Shown here: one piece after another, positions 17,080-27,298 of the stretch | How positions within the stretch are numbered: the first letter of the stretch is position 1 | Layout of the letters: every line of letters starts with the position of its first letter | Assembly (NCBI RefSeq): GCF_003148765.1 | Contig: NZ_QGGV01000002.1 | Location: 372,001 to 436,000 of the forward strand | DNA from: Silicimonas algicola | GTDB lineage: Bacteria > Pseudomonadota > Alphaproteobacteria > Rhodobacterales > Rhodobacteraceae | DNA length: 64,000 nucleotides | Direction of reading: 5' to 3' | Made by a program: the position numbers and the translations under genes | The notes under the pieces: generated by a model | The model's database searches: none | Seen by the model: the letters and a program-made list of their open reading frames with translations, nothing else | Told to the model about the DNA's origin: nothing

Positions 17080-18027
17080 TTATGTCCTGCTGTCGGCGAG
17101 GTGCGCGGCAAGGCCGCTCAGCGCCGCGAAATCGTCCTCGACCACCGAAACCGGAAACTGGCCCAGGAAGTCCGAGAAGCGGCCCTTGTCGCAGAAGCTC
17201 TCGGCGAAACCGAAGCGGTCGAAATAGGGCGTCATCGCACGGCTCATCCCGCCGATCAGGAACAGGCCGCCGAAGGGCAGGTAGATCAGGGCCAGGTCGC
17301 CCGCGACCGCCCCCATCAGGCGCACGAACCACTCGACCGACCGGGTCGCGTCAGGGTCGTCGTCCACGGCGGAAAGGATCTCGGCCGTCGACCGGCTTCG
17401 CCCGGCTTTCCAGGCGTAGATGTTTTCGAGGCCGCGTCCCGACAGCACGTCCTCGACCGAGGCGAAGCCGTGACGGTCGTCGACGAACTCGGCGAGGCCC
17501 AGGGCCTCGGCCGTGCGGACGGGCATGGTGACATGGCCGCATTCGGCGGGGGGCACAATCCGTCCCCCCGGCGTTTCAAGCGCGACGGCGGCGTTGAAGC
17601 CGGTGCCGACGCCGACCACGAGGCGCGTCGACCCGGACTGTCCTTCGCGCGCGGGGATGACCGTGCGCAGCTTGTCGGGCGCGATGTGGCCAAGGGCATG
17701 GGCCTGGGCCTGCAGGTCGTTCAGGACGGCGAGCCGTTCGGCGCGCGTCACGCGGGCGAGCATGGCCGTGTCGATCGACCAGTCGAGGTTGGTCAGCTGT
17801 CCCTCGCCGTCGCGAACGGGGCCTGCAACCGCGACGGCGGCGGCAGCGCAGTCGACGGATTCGTCTGCGACGTAGACCGACAGCACGTCTTCGAGACTGG
17901 GATGATCCGCGTTGCGGAACCGCCGGAGGCTGTCCGTCAGAAGACGCGAGCCCTCGGCGAGCGCCACGCGGGTGTTCGTGCCGCCGACGTCGGCGACCAG
18001 CGAAAGCCTGTCGGAGTCATGTGTCAT
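17080..18027 (-). CDS. glk: Glucokinase
   Basis: A 315-residue glucokinase of the ROK-unrelated bacterial Glk family, phosphorylating glucose with ATP in the cytosol. Motifs: the phosphate loop VADVGGTNTRVAL near residue 12, LNDLQAQAHALGH, VGVGTGFNAAVAL, and AECGHVTMP. The start (MTHDSD) overlaps the stop of the GH1 glucosidase gene by 4 bp. Being the last gene of the regulator-glucosidase-kinase unit, it would trap glucose freed by the GH1 and GH13 enzymes of this locus and feed it to the Entner-Doudoroff or pentose pathway. Confidence 0.92.
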   Translation of the reverse strand: MTHDSDRLSLVADVGGTNTRVALAEGSRLLTDSLRRFRNADHPSLEDVLSVYVADESVDCAAAAVAVAGPVRDGEGQLTNLDWSIDTAMLARVTRAERLAVLNDLQAQAHALGHIAPDKLRTVIPAREGQSGSTRLVVGVGTGFNAAVALETPGGRIVPPAECGHVTMPVRTAEALGLAEFVDDRHGFASVEDVLSGRGLENIYAWKAGRSRSTAEILSAVDDDPDATRSVEWFVRLMGAVAGDLALIYLPFGGLFLIGGMSRAMTPYFDRFGFAESFCDKGRFSDFLGQFPVSVVEDDFAALSGLAAHLADSRT

Positions 18028-19352
18028 GCGCGTGCGAATGCCTCTTTCAGGGCAAGGTAGGATGCCTTGGGCGTTCTCTCCAGCGTGTCGAAGTCGACGT
18101 GGACGAGGCCGAAGCGCTTTTCGTATCCGAGCGACCACTCGAAGTTGTCCATGAGCGACCAGACGTAATAGCCCGCGACCGGCACGCCCTCGGCGATCAG
18201 GTCGCGGACCCGCGTCATGTGGCGCTCGATGTAATCGATGCGGTGCGGATCCGGCACGCTGCCGTCGGCTGCCAGGGTGTCGCTTGCCGACATGCCGTTC
18301 TCGGTCACGAAGATGGGCAGGCCCTTGGTGTATTCCTCGTGGGTGCGCTTCAGAATGTTGTAGAGACCTTCGGGATAGACCTCCCACCCCATTGTGGTCT
18401 TGGGAAGCTCGCCGGCGTGCTCGGCATAGGACGGCCAGGGACCGTCCGTCGGCGCAAGAAGCTTGCGGGTGTAGTAATTGACCCCGAACCAGTCGACGGG
18501 CTCGCGGATCGTCGGAAAGTCGTCCTGCCAGCCTTGCGGCAGGTGCGGCTCCAGCCCTTCCAGCGCCTCGGCGGGATACTCGCCCTTGAAGAGCCCGCCG
18601 CAGAAGAAACGGTTGTAGATCGCGTCATAGCGCGCGGCAGCCTTGGCAGCCGCCTCGGTCCGGTCGATCGGCTCGGCCCATTCGAAGTTGCAGACCGCGC
18701 CCAGATTCGACATGCCGAGCGACCGCATCGCCTGGATCGAGCGGCCGTGCGCGAGAAGGACGTGGTGCATGGCGCGCGCGGTGGCGCGGATGTCGCGGAC
18801 GCCCGGCGCGTGCAGCCCCATGAAGTGCGACAGCCAGCCCACGCACCAGGGCTCGTTGATGGGAGCGGCGGACCACACGCGGTCGCCGATGCGGCCCATG
18901 ATGACCTGCGTATAGTCGGCGAACCAGTCAGCCATATCGCCGTTCCGCCAGCCGCCGCGGTCGAGAAGAGCCACCGGCAACTCCCAGTGATAGAGCGTCG
19001 CGGCGGGCTTCAGACCGCGTTCCAGAAGTCCGTCCACAAGCCGGTCGTAGAAATCCAGGCCCTCGGCGTTCGGCGTGCCCGTGCCCTCGGGCAAAACGCG
19101 CGCCCAGCTTGTCGAGAAGCGGTACACGTCGGCGTTCAGGTCGCGGATCAGGTCGAGGTCGGCGTCTATCCGGTGATAGTGGTCGCAGGCCGTCGCCCCG
19201 TTCTCGCCGCGCATCACGTTGCCGGGCGTCAGGGCGAAGTCGTCCCACTGCGTCCGGCCCGCGCCGCCGAAGGCGTGCCCCTCGATCTGGTAGCTCGAGG
19301 TGGCGACCCCGAAGCGGAAATCCTCGGGGAAGTCGGAACGGGAGACCTTCAT
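18024..19352 (-). CDS. Beta-glucosidase, glycoside hydrolase family 1
   Basis: A 442-residue GH1 (beta/alpha)8 enzyme. The N-terminal signature FRFGVATSSYQIEG is complete, the acid/base Glu is in INEPWCVGW and the nucleophile Glu in FVTENG, so it should be active on beta-glucosides in the cytoplasm (no signal peptide). The start ATG 19352 (MKVSRSDFPEDF) is 1 bp after the regulator stop and matches the family N-terminus; the longer open frame overlaps the regulator gene. It sits in an alpha-glucoside uptake locus, so the transporter may accept both anomers or the enzyme may have broad specificity. Confidence 0.92.
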   Translation of the reverse strand: MKVSRSDFPEDFRFGVATSSYQIEGHAFGGAGRTQWDDFALTPGNVMRGENGATACDHYHRIDADLDLIRDLNADVYRFSTSWARVLPEGTGTPNAEGLDFYDRLVDGLLERGLKPAATLYHWELPVALLDRGGWRNGDMADWFADYTQVIMGRIGDRVWSAAPINEPWCVGWLSHFMGLHAPGVRDIRATARAMHHVLLAHGRSIQAMRSLGMSNLGAVCNFEWAEPIDRTEAAAKAAARYDAIYNRFFCGGLFKGEYPAEALEGLEPHLPQGWQDDFPTIREPVDWFGVNYYTRKLLAPTDGPWPSYAEHAGELPKTTMGWEVYPEGLYNILKRTHEEYTKGLPIFVTENGMSASDTLAADGSVPDPHRIDYIERHMTRVRDLIAEGVPVAGYYVWSLMDNFEWSLGYEKRFGLVHVDFDTLERTPKASYLALKEAFARA

Positions 19353-19353
19353 G

Positions 19354-20403
19354 TCAGCGGGACTTTCTCTGGCGGAACAGGCGAGGAGCCGGGCCTGACG
19401 ATTGCCCCAGGGAAAGCTCGGCTTCAAGAAGGATATGATCCGGAGCGCGGTTCGGTTCGGCTATGCTTTGCAGAAGAAGGTCGGCGCAGAGCCGTCCCGC
19501 CTTGCGGACCGACGACCGCACGGCGGTGTAGACGGGCGGCGTCCCCTCGTTGCGGAAATAGGACAGCGCGTCGTCGTGGATCACCACCGACACCTCGTCC
19601 CCGATGCGAAGGCCCATGTCGTGGATCGCGCGCCGCGCACCGAGTGCAGGGATGATCGAGGCGACGAGGAACGCGGTCGGCGGATCGTGAGCCTCGAGCA
19701 TTCCGCGCACCGTCTCATAGCCGTATGTCTCGGTCATCTCGCCATGCGCGGTCCAGCGGTCCTCCACCGGAAGGCTGCGTTCGGCGAGCGCATCGGAGAA
19801 ACCGAAGAGGCGACGCAGGGCGAAGTCCATGTCGGCCAACCCGTTGATCAGCGCGATCCGGCGGTGCCCGAGGTCGAGAAGATGCCGCGCCGCCCGCGCG
19901 AAGGCGCGCCGGTTGTCGACGTCGACCCAGTTGTAGTCGCCCTCGGCGTCCGTCGACCGGCCATGGACCACGAAGGGCAACCCCAACTCGCGCAGCAGCG
20001 GGATGCGCGGGTCGTCCAGCTTCGGCCCGTGCAGCACCACGCCGTCCACCGTGCCGCGCCGGGCGAGGTCGCGGTAGGCCTCCGCCTCGTCCTCGTCCCG
20101 CACCACCGCGAGCGACAGGTCGTACCCCGCTCCGGCATAGACCTCGCCCGCGCCGGCCAGGAAGTCGGCGAAGATCGGGTTGACCATCTCGTGCTCCTTC
20201 GAGACAGGCAGGATGTGCCCGATGGTCATGGCCCGGCCGGTCGCCAGCCTCTTCGCGCGCGTGTCGGGGTGGTAGTTCTGCCGCTTGGCCTCCGCCAGCA
20301 CGCGCCTCCGCGTGGCCTCGCTGACCTCGGGATAGCCGTTCAGCGCCCGGCTGACCGTCGTCGGCGAGAGGCCGAGGATGGCGGAGAGTTCCTTGAGGTT
20401 CAT
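19354..20403 (-). CDS. LacI family transcriptional regulator of the agl locus
   Basis: A 349-residue LacI/GalR-type regulator. The N-terminal helix-turn-helix is LKELSAILGLSPTTVSRALNGYPEVSEATRRRV (residues 3-35), followed by a hinge helix, then a periplasmic-binding-like sugar sensor domain (IGHILP, VDGVVLHGP, RIALINGLADMDFALRRL, SVVIHDD). It is divergent from aglE, and a consensus-like LacI-family palindrome (20522-20533) lies in the shared gap, so it very likely represses aglEFGAK and possibly its own operon, released by a glucoside. It corresponds in position to AglR of rhizobia. Confidence 0.92.
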   Translation of the reverse strand: MNLKELSAILGLSPTTVSRALNGYPEVSEATRRRVLAEAKRQNYHPDTRAKRLATGRAMTIGHILPVSKEHEMVNPIFADFLAGAGEVYAGAGYDLSLAVVRDEDEAEAYRDLARRGTVDGVVLHGPKLDDPRIPLLRELGLPFVVHGRSTDAEGDYNWVDVDNRRAFARAARHLLDLGHRRIALINGLADMDFALRRLFGFSDALAERSLPVEDRWTAHGEMTETYGYETVRGMLEAHDPPTAFLVASIIPALGARRAIHDMGLRIGDEVSVVIHDDALSYFRNEGTPPVYTAVRSSVRKAGRLCADLLLQSIAEPNRAPDHILLEAELSLGQSSGPAPRLFRQRKSR

Positions 20404-20456
20404 GGCGGCGGTCGCGTTTTAGGACGCGCACACAATAGGATGTGGTCGGCTCTTGT

Positions 20457-20464
20457 CAAAGCGC
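20457..20464. promoter_or_regulatory. Possible LacI-family half-operator
   Basis: CAAAGCGC repeats the left arm of the full operator at 20522-20533 and lies 65 bp away, between the divergent genes. A half-site alone is weak evidence; spacing would allow looping or cooperative binding. Confidence 0.3.
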
Positions 20465-20482
20465 GGGTCCCGCGTCCCCGGA

Positions 20483-20488
20483 TTGACA
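20483..20488 (+). promoter_or_regulatory. Consensus -35 element of the aglE promoter
   Basis: TTGACA matches the sigma70 -35 box exactly. No good -10 is seen at 16-18 bp spacing (GAAAGC or AAAGCC), consistent with a weak or activator-dependent promoter. The operator at 20522-20533 would then overlap the first transcribed bases. Confidence 0.45.
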
Positions 20489-20521
20489 GCACATGGGATT
20501 CGGTGAAAGCCTCACGTCATT

Positions 20522-20533
20522 CAAAGCGCTTTG
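20522..20533. promoter_or_regulatory. LacI-family operator (CAAAGCGCTTTG)
   Basis: A perfect 12-bp palindrome containing the AAAGCGCTTT core typical of LacI/GalR-family operators with a central CG. It lies 64 bp before the aglE start and 118 bp from the regulator start, downstream of the TTGACA element, a repressing position. Confidence 0.75.
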
Positions 20534-20596
20534 GACGCAACGAAGCGCGAAGGAAGTATGAAGACGCGGGCGTCTGCCCGTATTTGGGAGGATATC

Positions 20597-21865
20597 ATGA
20601 AGACGAAACTCACCCTTGGCGTGGCCCTTGCCGCGCTGAGCGCGGGCGCCGCGAGCGCGGAACAGATCACGGTCTTCGGACCCTGGCTCGGACCAGACCA
20701 GGAAAACGCCGAGGCCGTTCTTGCGGATTTCGCCGAGAAGTCTGGCCATGACGTGCGCTACGTCGGATCGGACAGCTTCGAGCAGCAGATCATGGTCGAC
20801 GCCGAGGCGGGCTCCGCCCCGAACGTCGCCGTGTTCCCGCAGCCCGGTCTGGCCGCCGACATGGCCCGGCGCGGCTTCCTGACGCCTCTCCGCGACGGAA
20901 CAGCCGAATGGATCAATGAAAATTACGCCGCCGGCCAGTCCTGGGTCGATCTCGGCACCTATGCCGGACCGGACGGCGAAGAAGACCTCTACGGCTTCTT
21001 CTACAAGGTCGATGTGAAATCGCTGGTCTGGTACGTCCCCGAGAACTTCGAGGACGCCGGCTATGAAGTCCCCGAAACGATGGAAGAGCTGAAGGCCCTG
21101 ACCGACCAGATCGTCGCCGACGGCGAGACGCCCTGGTGCATCGGTCTGGGATCGGGCGGAGCCACGGGCTGGCCGGCGACCGACTGGGTCGAGGATATGA
21201 TGCTGCGCACCCAGCCGCCCGAGGTCTATGACCAGTGGGTGACGAATGAGATCCCCTTCGACGATCCGGCCGTCGTCGGCGCGATCGAGGAATTTGGCTA
21301 TTTCGCCCGCAATGACGACTATGTCGCCGGCGGATCCGGCGCGGTCGCCTCGACCGATTTCCGCGACGCGCCGAAGGGCCTCTTCGACAGCCCGCCACAG
21401 TGCTACCTGCACCGCCAGGCGTCGTTCATCCCGGCCTTCTTCCCCGAAGGCACCGTGGTGGGCGAGGATGCCGACTTCTTCTACCTGCCGGCCTACGCCG
21501 ACAAGGATCTCGGAACACCCGTCCTCGGCGCGGGAACGGTCTGGGCCATCACCAACGAGAACGAGGCGGCGCACGAGTTGATCGCCTATCTCCAGACCCC
21601 CGAGGCGCATGAGATCTGGATGGCGCGCAAGGGCTTCCTGACTCCGCACAAGGGCGTCAACCTCGAGACCTTCGGCGATCCGACGCTGCGGAAGATGAAC
21701 GACATCCTTCTGGGCGCGACGACCTTCCGCTTCGACGGGTCTGACCTGATGCCGGGCGGTGTGGGTGCGGGTTCGTTCTGGACCGGCATGGTCGACTATG
21801 CCGGCGGCAAGGACGCGGCCGAGGTGGCCGGGGCGATCCAGGATAGCTGGGACTCGCTGAAATAA
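20597..21865 (+). CDS. aglE: Alpha-glucoside ABC transporter substrate-binding protein
   Basis: A 422-residue family 1 sugar-binding protein. The start ATG 20597 is preceded by a strong GGGAGGAT ribosome site and gives a clean signal peptide (MKTKLTLGVALAALSAGAASA). The mature part (ITVFGPWLGPDQENAEAVLADF, GVNLETFGDPTLRKMNDIL) is typical of the AglE group that binds sucrose, trehalose, maltose and related alpha-glucosides. It is the first gene of aglEFGAK, opposite the LacI regulator. A hairpin and a palindrome in the 139-bp gap after it probably let this gene be expressed above the permeases. Confidence 0.9.
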   Translation: MKTKLTLGVALAALSAGAASAEQITVFGPWLGPDQENAEAVLADFAEKSGHDVRYVGSDSFEQQIMVDAEAGSAPNVAVFPQPGLAADMARRGFLTPLRDGTAEWINENYAAGQSWVDLGTYAGPDGEEDLYGFFYKVDVKSLVWYVPENFEDAGYEVPETMEELKALTDQIVADGETPWCIGLGSGGATGWPATDWVEDMMLRTQPPEVYDQWVTNEIPFDDPAVVGAIEEFGYFARNDDYVAGGSGAVASTDFRDAPKGLFDSPPQCYLHRQASFIPAFFPEGTVVGEDADFFYLPAYADKDLGTPVLGAGTVWAITNENEAAHELIAYLQTPEAHEIWMARKGFLTPHKGVNLETFGDPTLRKMNDILLGATTFRFDGSDLMPGGVGAGSFWTGMVDYAGGKDAAEVAGAIQDSWDSLK

Positions 21866-21877
21866 TCGAAGACCTTC

Positions 21878-21904
21878 GGAGCCGCGCTTATCCGGCGCGG
21901 CTCC
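21878..21904 (+). other. Intercistronic hairpin after aglE
   Basis: Perfect 10-bp stem GGAGCCGCGC (21878-21887) / GCGCGGCTCC (21895-21904) with a 7-nt loop. No T-run follows, so it is more likely an mRNA 3'-end stabiliser or partial, Rho-linked stop than a full terminator. Confidence 0.65.
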
Positions 21905-21959
21905 GCACCGCCCAGTGCCCTTAACGATTTCTGAATCAAGCGCGCCAGCTAATTAACTG

Positions 21960-21975
21960 GTTTCGCATGCGAAAC
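21960..21975. repeat. 16-bp perfect palindrome between aglE and aglF
   Basis: GTTTCGCATGCGAAAC, 30 bp before the aglF start and 16 bp before its ribosome site. Its sequence differs from the AAAGCGCTTT operator, so it may bind another regulator or fold in the mRNA. Confidence 0.6.
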
Positions 21976-22004
21976 TTCGCAAGGACGGACAGGGAGGGAC
22001 GCCG

Positions 22005-23225
22005 ATGGACGCCGCACTTCTGGGGCTTGTGACCGTCGTGGTCGGTGTGGGCGGATGCCTCGCCTACTTCTATTTCTCGAACCTTTTCCTCGACAAGGTG
22101 CTGTTCCCCGCGAGCGGACCGAACGCCGGGCGCAACATCAACCGAGCCAACCAGATCCGGCCCTGGCTCTTCCTCTTCCCTGCGATCTTCGCCCTGGGTC
22201 TCTATTTGGGCTACCCGGTCGTCGAGACGCTGCGCCTGTCGCTCACCGACCGTGACGCCGGCGGCGCCTTCATCGGGCTTGCCAACTACCAGCAGATGTT
22301 CGGCGAGCCGAAGTTCTGGGAAGCCATGCGCAACAACATGCTGTGGCTCATCGTGGTGCCCGCCGCGTCGACCGCCTTCGGACTTCTCTCGGCGCAGCTC
22401 ACCGACCGGATCGGCTGGGGCAGCATCGCGAAGTCCCTGATCTTCATGCCGATGGCGATCTCCTTCGTCGGCGCGGCCGTCATCTTCAAGCTGATCTACG
22501 ACACCCGCGCGGAGGGGCAGGAGCAGATCGGCATCCTGAATGCGGTCTGGCTTCAGTTCGAGGGTGGCGTGGGCTCGTTCCTCGCGCTCAAGCTTCTGCC
22601 GGCGCTGGCGCTTCTCGCCTTCGCAGCACTCGCAGGCTGGCTCGCATGGCTGATGCTTCGCCCGTTGCGGCGACCCACGGTGCCGATGTGGATCCTTCGC
22701 GGGATCGGCGCGGCCTTCGCGGCCTGGCTCGTCATCCTGTCGCTCGGCGCCATCGTGAACATCATCGGGGCGGACCTGCCTTACGGACAACCGCAGACCT
22801 GGCTGACGATCCCCTTCTACAACAACTTCTTCCTGATGGTCGTCCTCGTGTGGATCCAGACCGGCTTTGCCATGGTCATCCTCTCGGCGGCGCTTCGCGG
22901 CATCCCCGAGGAGACGGTCGAGGCCGCCATCGTCGACGGCGCGAGCCCCTTGCAGGTCTTCTTCAAGATCAAGGTGCCGCAGATCATGCCGACCATCGTC
23001 GTCGTCTGGACCACCATCACGCTCGTCGTGCTGAAGGTCTTCGACATCGTCTACGCCATGACGAACGGCCAGTGGGAGACGCAGGTGCTGGCGAACTACA
23101 TGTTCGACAAGCTTTTCCGCGCCAACGACTGGGGTGTGGGGTCGGCGTCGGCCATCATCATCATGCTGCTCGTCTCGCCGATCCTGGTCTGGAACGTGTG
23201 GAACGCGCGCAAGGAAATGCGCTGA
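22005..23225 (+). CDS. aglF: Alpha-glucoside ABC transporter permease
   Basis: A 406-residue inner-membrane permease of the MalF type. There is an N-terminal hydrophobic segment, the main permease domain from about residue 50, and the cytoplasmic EAA loop EAAIVDGASPLQVFFKIKVPQ near residue 310. It is longer than the usual AglF (about 330 aa): two extra hydrophobic segments lie around residues 190-255 (LLPALALLAFAALAGWLAWL and AWLVILSLGAIVNIIGADL). A GGGAGGG ribosome site precedes the ATG. It pairs with AglG and the AglK ATPase. Confidence 0.9.
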   Translation: MDAALLGLVTVVVGVGGCLAYFYFSNLFLDKVLFPASGPNAGRNINRANQIRPWLFLFPAIFALGLYLGYPVVETLRLSLTDRDAGGAFIGLANYQQMFGEPKFWEAMRNNMLWLIVVPAASTAFGLLSAQLTDRIGWGSIAKSLIFMPMAISFVGAAVIFKLIYDTRAEGQEQIGILNAVWLQFEGGVGSFLALKLLPALALLAFAALAGWLAWLMLRPLRRPTVPMWILRGIGAAFAAWLVILSLGAIVNIIGADLPYGQPQTWLTIPFYNNFFLMVVLVWIQTGFAMVILSAALRGIPEETVEAAIVDGASPLQVFFKIKVPQIMPTIVVVWTTITLVVLKVFDIVYAMTNGQWETQVLANYMFDKLFRANDWGVGSASAIIIMLLVSPILVWNVWNARKEMR

Positions 23226-23241
23226 GGGAGAGGGCAGGGAC

Positions 23242-24399
23242 ATGGATAACGTCGTCGGCAGGAAATCGGGCCTGACCTGGGCCGTCCACATCTCGGTGGC
23301 GCTACTCGTCATGCTGTGGCTCTTCCCAACCGTGGGGCTTCTGGTGTCGTCCTTCCGGACGGCCGACCAGATATCGGCGTCGGGCTGGTGGGCCTCGCTC
23401 TTCCCCGCCGAGCAGACCGTGCAGGTCCGAACCGGCGGCGCCGACGTGGCGCGGCAGGAGGGCGGCGTCTGGATCGTCGAGGGCAACCTCTTCGTCGACG
23501 ATCCCGCGGCACCCAAGGGTGACGTCAGCGTGGAAAGTTTCGGCGTCTCTTCCCGCGACGTCTCGGCCTTCGGTCCGGGCGAGACTGCCGAGTTCGGGGA
23601 AGAGACCCTGACGGTGAACGAGGACGGCAGCTATCGCTATACCTCGGTCGAGGAACCCGGAGGCCGCGGCCAGCGCGTCTTCGTCACCGCCGAGGTGCCG
23701 CCGGACTTCACGCTCGCCAACTACCGGCAGGTGCTCTTCTCGGGCAACTCGACCGACTCGATGGCGAAGGCCTTCTTCAACACGCTGACGGTCACGGTTC
23801 CGGCGACCATCATCCCGATCGTCATCGCCGCCTTCGCCGCCTATGCGCTGGCCTGGATGGATTTCCCCGGACGCGCAGTTCTGATCGCCTGCGTCGTGGG
23901 CCTGCTGGTGGTGCCACTGCAACTGGCGCTGATCCCGCTTCTGAAGCTGCACCTCGGCATCGGGATCGGGAAGGGCTACCTAGGCGTCTGGCTGGCGCAC
24001 ACGGGCTTCGGCCTGCCGCTCGCGATCTATCTGTTGCGAAACTACATGGTCGGCCTGCCGCGAGACATCATCGAGAATGCCAAGGTCGACGGCGCCACGG
24101 ACTTCCAGATCTTCACCCGGATCATCCTGCCGCTGTCGTTTCCTGCGCTAGCCTCCTTCGCCATCTTCCAGTTCCTCTGGACCTGGAACGACCTGCTCGT
24201 CGCCAAGGTCTTCCTGATCGACGCCACCGGCGAGACGACCGTGATGACGAACCAGATCGTCGAGCTTCTGGGCACCCGGGGCGGCAACTGGGAGATCCTC
24301 GCCACCGCCGCCTTCGTGTCGATCGCCGTTCCGCTGGTCGTCTTCTTCGCGATGCAACGCTACCTCGTCCGCGGCCTTCTGGCCGGGTCCGTAAAGTGA
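23242..24399 (+). CDS. aglG: Alpha-glucoside ABC transporter permease
   Basis: A 385-residue MalG-type permease. TM1 (residues about 13-36) is followed by a soluble insert of about 110 residues (positions about 55-155) rich in beta-like sequence (VRTGGADVARQEGGVWIVEGNLF), then the core of about five helices with the EAA loop NAKVDGATDFQIFTRIILPLSFP. A periplasmic domain after TM1 is more usual in MalF-type subunits and may contact AglE. The start ATG 23242 follows GGGAGAGGGCAGGGA. It lies 16 bp after aglF. Confidence 0.9.
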   Translation: MDNVVGRKSGLTWAVHISVALLVMLWLFPTVGLLVSSFRTADQISASGWWASLFPAEQTVQVRTGGADVARQEGGVWIVEGNLFVDDPAAPKGDVSVESFGVSSRDVSAFGPGETAEFGEETLTVNEDGSYRYTSVEEPGGRGQRVFVTAEVPPDFTLANYRQVLFSGNSTDSMAKAFFNTLTVTVPATIIPIVIAAFAAYALAWMDFPGRAVLIACVVGLLVVPLQLALIPLLKLHLGIGIGKGYLGVWLAHTGFGLPLAIYLLRNYMVGLPRDIIENAKVDGATDFQIFTRIILPLSFPALASFAIFQFLWTWNDLLVAKVFLIDATGETTVMTNQIVELLGTRGGNWEILATAAFVSIAVPLVVFFAMQRYLVRGLLAGSVK

Positions 24400-24410
24400 G
24401 CCACGTCTGA

Positions 24411-26069
<1,659 letters not shown>

Positions 26070-26107
26070 GGCGCCGCAAGGCGCAAAGGGATACGAGGGA
26101 GGACAAC

Positions 26108-27229
26108 ATGGCTGGACTGGTTCTGAAGGACGTGGCCAAGGCCTATGGCGACGTGCAGGTGCTGCGGGACATCGACCTCGATATCCAGCAGGGCGAGTTG
26201 ATCGTCTTCGTCGGCCCCTCGGGCTGCGGAAAGTCGACGCTTCTGCGGATGATCGCGGGCCTCGAGCGGATCACCGGGGGCACGCTGACCATCGACGGGC
26301 AGGTCGTCAACGACGTGCCGCCCTCCGAGCGCGGCATCGCGATGGTGTTCCAGTCCTACGCGCTTTACCCGCACATGACGGTGCGCGAGAACATGAGCTT
26401 CGCGCTGCGGATCGCCAAGAAGACCCAGGCCGAGATCGACGAGCGCGTCGAGAAGGCGGCGAAGACGCTTCAGCTTCACAACCTCCTCGACCGTCTACCA
26501 AAAGAGTTGTCGGGCGGCCAGCGCCAGAGGGTCGCCATCGGCCGGTCCATCGTGCGGGACCCCAAGGTCTATCTCTTCGACGAGCCGCTCTCGAACCTCG
26601 ACGCCGCCCTTCGCGTCGCGACCCGGATCGAGATCGCGCAACTGAAGGAGGCAATGCCCGAGCGGACGATGGTCTACGTCACCCACGACCAGGTCGAGGC
26701 GATGACGTTGGCCACCCGCATCGTCGTCCTTGCCGGCGGCGGCATTGCGCAGGTCGGCACGCCTCTCGAGCTATACGAGCGGCCCGAGAACGAGTTCGTG
26801 GCCCAGTTCATCGGCTCGCCGTCGATGAACCTGCTCCCGGGCGAGATCACCGGGACGGGCGAGCGCACCACGGTGCGGCTCGCCGGCGGAGGCATGGCCG
26901 TGTCCGCCATCCCGACGCGCGCCGACGACATGGGCAAGCAGGTGAACATCGGCGTCAGGCCCGAGGATTTCTCGGAAACCACGGGCGAGGCGGTGTTCGA
27001 GGGGAAAGTCTCGATCATCGAGGCGCTTGGCGAGGTGACGCTCCTCTACTTCGAGCCGGTCGAAGGCGCGGACCCCGTGATCGCGAAGCTGGGCGGCATC
27101 CACAAGGATCTGCGTGGCCGCACCGTGCGCCTGACGGCCGATCCCTCGAAGGTTCACATCTTTCACGACTCGCAGTCGCTTCTCTATCGCGATGCGCCGG
27201 TCAAGCGGATCGCGACCAAGGCGCACTGA
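26108..27229 (+). CDS. aglK: Alpha-glucoside ABC transporter ATP-binding protein
   Basis: A 373-residue MalK/UgpC-type ATPase. Walker A GPSGCGKST, Q-loop FQSYALYPHMTV, signature LSGGQRQRVAIGRS, Walker B YLFDEPLSNLDA, and H-loop YVTHDQVEAMTL are all intact. The C-terminal regulatory domain carries NIGVRPEDF. The usual LRVXMR signature stretch reads LDAALRVATRIEIAQL. The start ATG 26108 has a GAGGGAGGA ribosome site. It ends the agl operon and powers AglF-AglG; such ATPases are often shared by several CUT1 systems. Confidence 0.93.
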   Translation: MAGLVLKDVAKAYGDVQVLRDIDLDIQQGELIVFVGPSGCGKSTLLRMIAGLERITGGTLTIDGQVVNDVPPSERGIAMVFQSYALYPHMTVRENMSFALRIAKKTQAEIDERVEKAAKTLQLHNLLDRLPKELSGGQRQRVAIGRSIVRDPKVYLFDEPLSNLDAALRVATRIEIAQLKEAMPERTMVYVTHDQVEAMTLATRIVVLAGGGIAQVGTPLELYERPENEFVAQFIGSPSMNLLPGEITGTGERTTVRLAGGGMAVSAIPTRADDMGKQVNIGVRPEDFSETTGEAVFEGKVSIIEALGEVTLLYFEPVEGADPVIAKLGGIHKDLRGRTVRLTADPSKVHIFHDSQSLLYRDAPVKRIATKAH

Positions 27230-27298
27230 CCTGCGCCGTCCTGCCGCCTGTCGGAGGGTCCGGGGGCGTGGCATGAGAAGTGGCAGGAGGATCGTCCC

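Noticed and set aside
20578..20601. CGTATTTGGGAGGATATCATGAAG before aglE resembles the intergenic repeat box and tail.
   Set aside because: It is a normal ribosome-binding site and start codon; lacks the CCCCCGG part and hairpins.
21936..23516. A 526-codon minus-strand frame opposite aglF.
   Set aside because: Arg/His/Asp-rich antisense shadow of a membrane protein gene.
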